The notes below the pieces were generated by a model. That model was given only the letters and a program-made list of their open reading frames with translations. It was not told the origin of the DNA and did not search any database. This document shows positions 57,401 through 64,000 of a stretch of 64,000 bases of DNA, piece by piece. Position numbers and translations under genes: made by a program. The stretch is taken from assembly GCF_028389875.1 (NCBI RefSeq), contig NC_084664.1:134269966-134333965 (forward strand). The letters run 5' to 3'. The stretch comes from Rhea pennata. Its lineage: Eukaryota; Chordata; Aves; Rheiformes; Rheidae. The first letter of the stretch is position 1; each line of letters begins with the position of its first letter.

Positions 57401-60400
57401 GATGCAGTGTAGAGTGCAGAGCTGCAAATAGTTGCACGAGCACAACTGACTCCGTGAGCGCAGAATGAGTGCCTGCATAGACAGGGACCTCTTAATGCAG
57501 CTTTGCTAACATCGAAAACATACAGAACTGTCTACGTCCTGCAAACCTAACTGACTATTATTGAGACATGCTTCTAGACTACAGAAAATCCTATGCCACA
57601 CAGGGAGGGATATGTTTGACATAATCCAGATATCCACCCAACTTTTTAAATAACTGGAGGGAGGTTTCCTCTGTGTTAACTTATATTCTTAGTTTCTTAA
57701 GTATGTATATCATTAAGTTGCTCATGAATTATACAGAATTTTTAATTCTTAATTTTTAGTAATAATTTATTTCAGAATTCATTAATTTTGAAATGGGCAG
57801 AAAAAGACAATTTCAGAAAATGTATTTCCCATGTAACTTAAAATAGCCATGTATCCCACTATGCCTAAAGAAAAAAAAAAGTAGCAGACAAAATCTGACA
57901 AGCTCTTAAAAAAAAAAAGGGAGGGAGATACAGCAACTGTGAGAGACAGTGTTATGAGTAATTAAATAAAAAAGTGAAAACTTTCTTTAAGTTCTATTCC
58001 TTCCAAATTCTTAATGAATGACATTTTAAGAAAGAATTAGTATTGGCCAAAAGTCTCATGATACTGCTTTGCAAGTCTCCTTAGAAAGTTTTGAAAATGA
58101 TCTTAAATCCTATCATCAACATTTATTGTATTTCTTTAATCCGAAACATCATATGGAAGACATCAAGAAGTCATTTACACTGAGTATCCTCAGTGTTGCA
58201 GGACCCAAGTACAACATGTCAGTTCCTTGAAACATGCCTTGGTTTCAACAGTACATATGGGATCAAGCCATGTTTTAACCATGTTTCCAAATTACTCTAG
58301 AGACTGAGGCTTTGCAAGGCTGCAAGCTGAGAAAAAACAACATTGCTATACGCTTCAGCTCAGCCTGTACCAGTACCCCAACACGTGCAGAAACCACGCT
58401 GGCAACAAATGCTCTAACAAGGTCCTATCACGCAGATTTTAGTAACACACATGTAGGAAGTTAATGGCTTAACACTGATGCAGAGCAAAATACATCTTCA
58501 GAACCATGAAAACTGAAACAAATACGCAACCAAGTCGCTAAACATACTCCCTTTGCCTATACAAATGACATGCAGAAGAAAAAAATCCTTCTCACCATTT
58601 CTCTGTCTTGCAAGTAAGCTTCTCCTCAGCCACCTCAGCCTTGCTCTCAAGATCCTTACTGTGTGCCACACCAAAACCAGAGAGAAAAGCCCCTTCCAAC
58701 ACTGACTGCACCTCCCAGGGGAGCTTGTCTGGCTCACTGCTTCGTATTGATACTGCAGGAGCTTAAGGCAAGCCGGTGCCGGATGCAGGACAGCTGCACT
58801 CCAAATGCCGCTGTGCTGGTAAACCTAGCGACTAGCCCCCTTAGCAGAGGGCTTGCTGCAAGGCACCAAGGCACCAAAACACCTCTGACAACCTTCACAA
58901 GCAAAAGAACAAGTTTCCTCACTGCAAATCACCAGCCAGCAGGGACAACAGGCCAGTACAGACGGTGATGAAGTTCTCCCTAAAAAACGTAAGCTGCAGA
59001 GATGACGCAAAGTCAATGAAGAAAAAACATCTGCCCTATCTCCTGCTTTCCCTCCTTCTAGATGGGGGGGGGAGGGGAAGGGAAGAGTACTAAAAATTTA
59101 TCTATAAAGTGACCACAACATATTTTCACAGTAGAAGGAGCTCCAATCAAGATATACTATAATGCCAGCAGTCACCATAAGAAAAATTCCTGGTCATGAC
59201 TGCCTTTACCCAAGGCATCTGTGGAGAAAGCATCACAGTCCAAAATTTCAAAATGCATGTGCTTTTACATGCTCATTTTATAATACAGACATTTGTTAAA
59301 AGCAAGGAAGGAAACAAAATGCATTTAATCCTTGATCTTTGCACACAAATTCAGAAAGACAGAAGACTGGTACACACTGGAGGCTAGACAACTTGCAAGT
59401 TTGTAGTTCTATGGAGAATTTTCAAATGCAGAAAGAAAATAAGGTGAGATTCTGTATCTGCTTCATCTCAAAGAATCACTTGAATTCAGCTGAGCCAGAA
59501 CTTACACTTCATTTCAAACTGCATTTTTTTTCCTATGTACATATGCTATTTCTAGCTTCCTTGCTCATAACTTATACAGCTTATACACTTCGTACTGCTT
59601 CTTTACAATTCATATGCCAGCTCTCTGTAATTTTCTGTAATCATCTCCTGCCTGACTCTTATTTTGAATTTACTCTCCTGTAGCAGCCAAACACTCAGTA
59701 TTCCCTATAGCTGAAAAAGTCTTAGGGAAAAAAAAAAAAAAGTTATAAGCTATTTAGTTAGGATTCTTAGAAAGCCACTGTTTATTCATTGCAAAAATAT
59801 CATGACTCCTAATAAACAAATAATGTCATACTTCATTTGAAACTCCTATTCTCCATGAATATGGCTGTTGTACAGGGGGTCCTACTACATTAAATCTTAC
59901 CAGTTCTCTATCATTACTCATTCACTTGAATTGAATTAAATGCTCCCTAGTCTAATGCCCACCTAAAAGCAACACACTGTATAAACGTGGTTTACAAATT
60001 TCAAATGCAGGTTAACAGTCTTGCGGAAAGTCAGCCTGGAGACCAACACTGACAAAATGACACTTCCTAAAGCTAAAAGAATTCTCTTGCTTTGAGACAC
60101 TCAGAGAGTTTTTCCCACTTGTATTGTCAAAACTAAACTACCAGAGGAGATGCAAACTAAATTTAGACCCTCCAGGGCGGCATTCATCCATAACCTGGTC
60201 TTTCTGGCACATCACTGCTACAGCAGGCATTCAAAAAGCTCAGGGGACACTACACTTTGCTCGGCCTACTTAGCAAGGACAAAAACACATCTAAGACTCA
60301 AGAAGAATACAAATACTTTATGACTAAGCCAGCTTCTTCCTTTGCTGCTTCTCATTCGAGCTCTGTTGCTGTAACTGGCAACTGGGAAACAGGCTGGCAT

Positions 60401-61242
60401 TTCCAAAGCACGTACACTATCAAAGCCACTTCTCCACAACAGTGGAAAAACAAAGGCTGATTGATTTTTCTTTATTAAGAACTGTCACATCAAGCTTTAG
60501 GTATGCTTTCGAGCTCTGAATAAAGGCATTAGTAAAGGCAGAACGTCATATTATTCCTTACTGTTTAACTTCAAAATGTCCAAAATTAGTGCTAGGCTTG
60601 ATAAAAATCTTAGGCACACGTGAAGTCTTGCATTCAGGTGCTGAACACCAGCATGTAAGATGATGATGATCACAGCTAGGTGGCTCATGCCTCCTTAAAA
60701 GAAAACTTCTGTGCTGTTCATTCAAACTCAGCCCCTCTCATTTCTGGAGCCTTGTTTTTAGTTTTTTGCGGTCTTTAGAGTACTCCTTACTGCAAGGAAT
60801 GAATACAAACTGAATATTCACATGACAGCCTGACAAATCTTAACACCTTTTTCTTGAAAAGAAGAAAAGTCCATACAGTTTTACATTAGCATATAAAAAT
60901 CCAGTTGCAGTGGCTCTGTAACTCACTGTTAATACTGTGAAATGCTTCATCGTGTTATAGCACTTCCCACATATTCCTTCTCTTTGAAGTTTTTGAGAAA
61001 TGCTCATATTTTATGGCAACTAATGTTAAGCAGCATGAAGCCTGCAAATGCTTTAAGGAACATCAACTAAAGGAATGCTAGAATGAATGAGAGAGACCAC
61101 CAGTTCTCACGCTATGGTCCATACTGTGCTTGCTGGTGGTTTGCCTTTTACTTGGCCCGTGGTCATCTGTGCTACCACTCCTCCTAGTTTCCATCTGGTA
61201 AACTACACTAAATAAACTACACATTCATTAAATAAACTACTT

Positions 61243-61263
61243 GTAGTTTACATGGTAAACTAC
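61243..61263. repeat. Perfect 9-bp-arm palindrome in a TAAACTAC-rich patch
   Basis: Arms GTAGTTTAC and GTAAACTAC enclose ATG. The motif AAACTAC occurs several times between 61198 and 61263. Confidence 0.85.
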
Positions 61264-63593
61264 ACTGAATACAGAAAGATTCCCACAGTTTATTTTCTGC
61301 CTACCTTCACTACCTACAAGGATGTTTTGCAACAGCCTCTGAGAAATGATCTACGCAGTCTCAAATGGAAAGGAACTAGCCCAAAAGACTACTGTGCTCT
61401 AGTATCTGCAGTCATCTAGTAGAGATTAGATTCAACAGTTCACACATTAAAGTCCTTTGAACCACAACAGAAAGGACTGTACTAGCATGAGAGAATGCTT
61501 CCTCATATAAGGAAATATAAAAGCCCATTTTGGGATTCTAATGAACATTCATGTAAAAGTAGCAATATGTAAGCCAAATTGCGAAATTCAAATTTATAGG
61601 TTTATGAGATATGAATGTAAAAGCATCAAGTAACAATAGCAATTAATACAACCCAGGAAATTCTAAAGGAATGAAAGATCAAATTTATACAAGATAGGAG
61701 CAAGCATTCTAATGAAACAAGTTTTTTTTTCTGTTTTTCCCTTGTGGTATGTCCTAAAATCCTTATTGGAGGTCACAGAAAAGAGTTGTATAAGAAGCTG
61801 CGCAATAAAATGGGACAGTGAGTTTGTGACAATTTCCACACTTCTGCCTGCCTGCCTTACCCAGCTGAAGTCTCTACATCCAGATCTTCTTAAGTAAATT
61901 TAACTAATTGTCTTCTGCATAATCAAAGCTTTCTTAGATCACCTCTTCCCTATTTTGGGAAAGTTGTTTTTGTAAGCCCACACACATTTAACTTGATGGA
62001 AAGCTAACTTCAAAAGCTTCCTTTCAACTGTTTAGGAGCATATGAATAGCTATGTGGGAACAAATCAATAACTTACCCTGTCTAGTATACTTCCTGCTTC
62101 AAACAATGGCAAATGTTGGGTATTTTGGAAAGAAAATGTGCATTTTCTTGTATCTTTCAATTTCTTTATAGGTATCCATATATACACTTGTATATAGAAT
62201 ACACACATGTGCACCCTCAAGCCTAGATCTCCTCAATATACAACCCACCAAAAGCAAATACTCAGACTAACTTCCAGAAATGTAAATATAACAATAGATA
62301 GGAATAACATTTCAATTTCAAGTTCTTTGACAGCTGTTAAACTTATATCTCATGTTCTGATGTCATTAGTCATGTCAATCAGTAACTAAGTATATATCAG
62401 TTACTTACATGCATTTTAACCTGCACTTTGTCAACCTTAATTTCATGATCATTGCATTTCTTTAAGCATGTCAGACTGCTGCTAAAGATCAGATTTGTTT
62501 TGTTTGTTTGTTTGTTTTGAATTAAAAAAAATATGCTATAGGGTTGTCATCTTCAAATGGATTTCCTCTATCTTTCAGGAAACATCTATGAGAAAGAAAA
62601 ATCATCAAGAATGGTAGGTAAAATCCAAGTATCTGAAGAAAATACCTCATTTATGCATTTCAACTGGACCAGTAAATAGCTGAGAAGTGGTAATTTAGTT
62701 TCAGTTCTATGCATTAGAGCATTGTGGTTGTAAATAAGATATTCCCAGCATGTCACTAGTGTCTGGAGAGAGTGATCTAGTTAGATCTCCTCCAACACAA
62801 ACATCTTCAATTTTAAAAATCACAGTAGGAAATCAGAAAGAATCACTCCCCAAGGGCATCTTGTGTTCTCAGTAAAGCACTGGCCTTTGTCTGTATCATT
62901 TCTAGTCATCATCTAGTTATAAAATCCTGTTATTTCACATACATCTTGTGGCTTCCACTTTGGTTAATCAAAGTGTCCAAAATATTGAAACCATTACTGT
63001 TTTACAGAGCTCACTACTAAATTTACTTACAGGAGTTCAGTCACGTTTAAAGAGAAACAGGCAAATTTGCCTGACAAACTGCTGAAACATCTTACAGCAG
63101 CTAAATGTTGGTTTCCTACATTTCATATTTTTCTTCACTTCACACAGTCATACTTTGAGTATTTTTATGCAAACAGCAGCAGGGATTTCAGAACCCTTAC
63201 CAGGAATGAACAGGTGCTGGAGAATTTTATTCACTTGGGTTTGCTGTAATCTGTCACATTTTAGCTATATCCGCTCTCTCTCTAAAAAGATACCTCCCTG
63301 GTAGCATTAAAACACAAAAGCTTACCATTGTATTCTTTTCTTGCTTTTTATTACTTCCAAGTATCTTCTGCTACAATCATGCTGCTCACCTCTGCATTTG
63401 TCACGCTTTCTCAAGGCACTTTATCTTTCCATAATTAACATGGACACAGAAACGTTTCCTTTGTTTCCTACGTTAGCCTCTTTTCTCAGAGAAACTGTTT
63501 TATGTCAAAGCTAGAAGTTATCTATTTTCAGCAAATCAGACTTTTAAAGTGGTTTTAAAATAAACATTGGTAAAACATACCATATTTTCTTAC

Positions 63594-63721
63594 CTGAACA
63601 GAGTTGTTCGACTTTTGTGTAGTTTAAAGCTAATATATCATTAACCCATGCGATGATGTCATGTCTGCTCATAGTCTCTTGGGTTATAGAGGTAGAGTAC
63701 ACGTTGACCGCCATTCCCCAA
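63594..63721 (-). CDS. MAPRE2: MAPRE2 exon with internal start Met, N-terminus of CH domain
   Basis: A 128-bp exon: one base completes an upstream codon, then 42 codons and one base of a Gly codon follow. It reads [20 protein letters not shown], then [20 protein letters not shown] and [22 protein letters not shown] is typical of MAPRE2. The acceptor TTTCCTAG shows that the exon is spliced to an upstream one, which in MAPRE2 encodes the longer N-terminus ending YSWG. The Met here is the one aligned with the start of MAPRE1 and MAPRE3, and it serves as start of the shorter MAPRE2 form. The first coding exon(s) and the promoter lie right of the window. Confidence 0.97.
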
Positions 63722-64000
63722 CTAGGAAAAAAAAGGACAAAAAAAGTATTTTTGACATTTTGGTAATTGTTTTCCAAACAGAATGAATTTAAACAGCTTG
63801 TTCAGAGACAGGGAACAAAAAGAAAAGCTGCATTACTACAGAACCTTCTCTTTTATGGAGAAAGGAGGCTCATTTTTAATCTTAAGCAATGTATATAACC
63901 TTCCCAATGTCCTCTTAGAATCTATAAACATATTTCTCTTGCTGTCATTGTACTCAAATAACATACAAGTCTGCATACATACAAATCTCTCTCCTTCATG
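63722..64000 (-). other. MAPRE2: Part of the next upstream MAPRE2 intron
   Basis: AT-rich sequence upstream of the acceptor at 63722. Nothing else is recognised. Confidence 0.85.

Larger units (their letters stand above)
51518..63593 (-). other. MAPRE2: MAPRE2 intron, 12 kb, with SINE fragment
   Basis: It contains a CA microsatellite (54665-54690), a CpG-rich patch (about 55130-55370), a tRNA/CR1 SINE fragment (55458-55552), an A run (57378-57400), a 36-base dispersed repeat pair (54143 and 57215), palindromes near 57243 and 61243, and a TTTG repeat near 62496-62518. No additional exon is recognised. Confidence 0.9.

Noticed and set aside
1..64000. Endogenous retrovirus, LTR pair or CRISPR-like array
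   Set aside because: No gag/pol/env-like frames, primer-binding site, paired LTRs or regularly spaced repeats were seen. All reverse transcriptase sequence here has CR1 LINE character.

Overview
The window is vertebrate nuclear DNA with large introns, and it is almost certainly from a bird. Every sizeable transposon copy is a CR1 LINE. A tRNA-Ile-derived SINE fragment with a CR1 tail near 55.5 kb points, less firmly, to a passerine. There is no bacterial-type gene organisation, CRISPR array or recognisable provirus. Two protein-coding genes are supported, and they lie tail to tail.

Left part (about 6-22 kb, plus strand): the 3' half of a paralogue of ethanolamine phosphotransferase SELENOI/EPT1. 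Three clear exons (12025-12205, 18847-19029, 20033-20098), one short well-phased exon (9851-9899) and one tentative exon (ending at 6511) give the C-terminal membrane helices of the enzyme. The catalytic CDP-alcohol phosphotransferase motif is not in the window. The reading frame ends in TGA at exactly the position where SELENOI has its selenocysteine codon. The large intron before exon 18847 holds a long, broken CR1 that itself carries a second CR1 3' end.

Right part (25.8-63.7 kb, minus strand): MAPRE2 (EB2/RP1), a microtubule plus-end-binding protein. Six coding exons cover the protein from the internal Met before AVNVYS to the stop. All have GT-AG borders and matching phases, and together they give 283 codons from that Met. 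The exon for the longer N-terminus lies beyond the right edge. The 3' UTR runs leftward from 25805, probably to about 22.2-22.9 kb. The introns hold two more CR1 copies (one convergent pair at 40.2-42.6 kb), a short CR1 fragment at 34.5 kb, the SINE at 55.5 kb, microsatellites and several isolated CpG-rich patches.

The SELENOI-like/MAPRE2 neighbourhood mirrors human 2p23, where SELENOI lies close to MAPRE3 and DTNB, while MAPRE2 and DTNA lie on 18q12. The most interesting reading of the window is therefore a retained whole-genome-duplication paralogue of SELENOI that has lost, or hidden, its selenocysteine extension.
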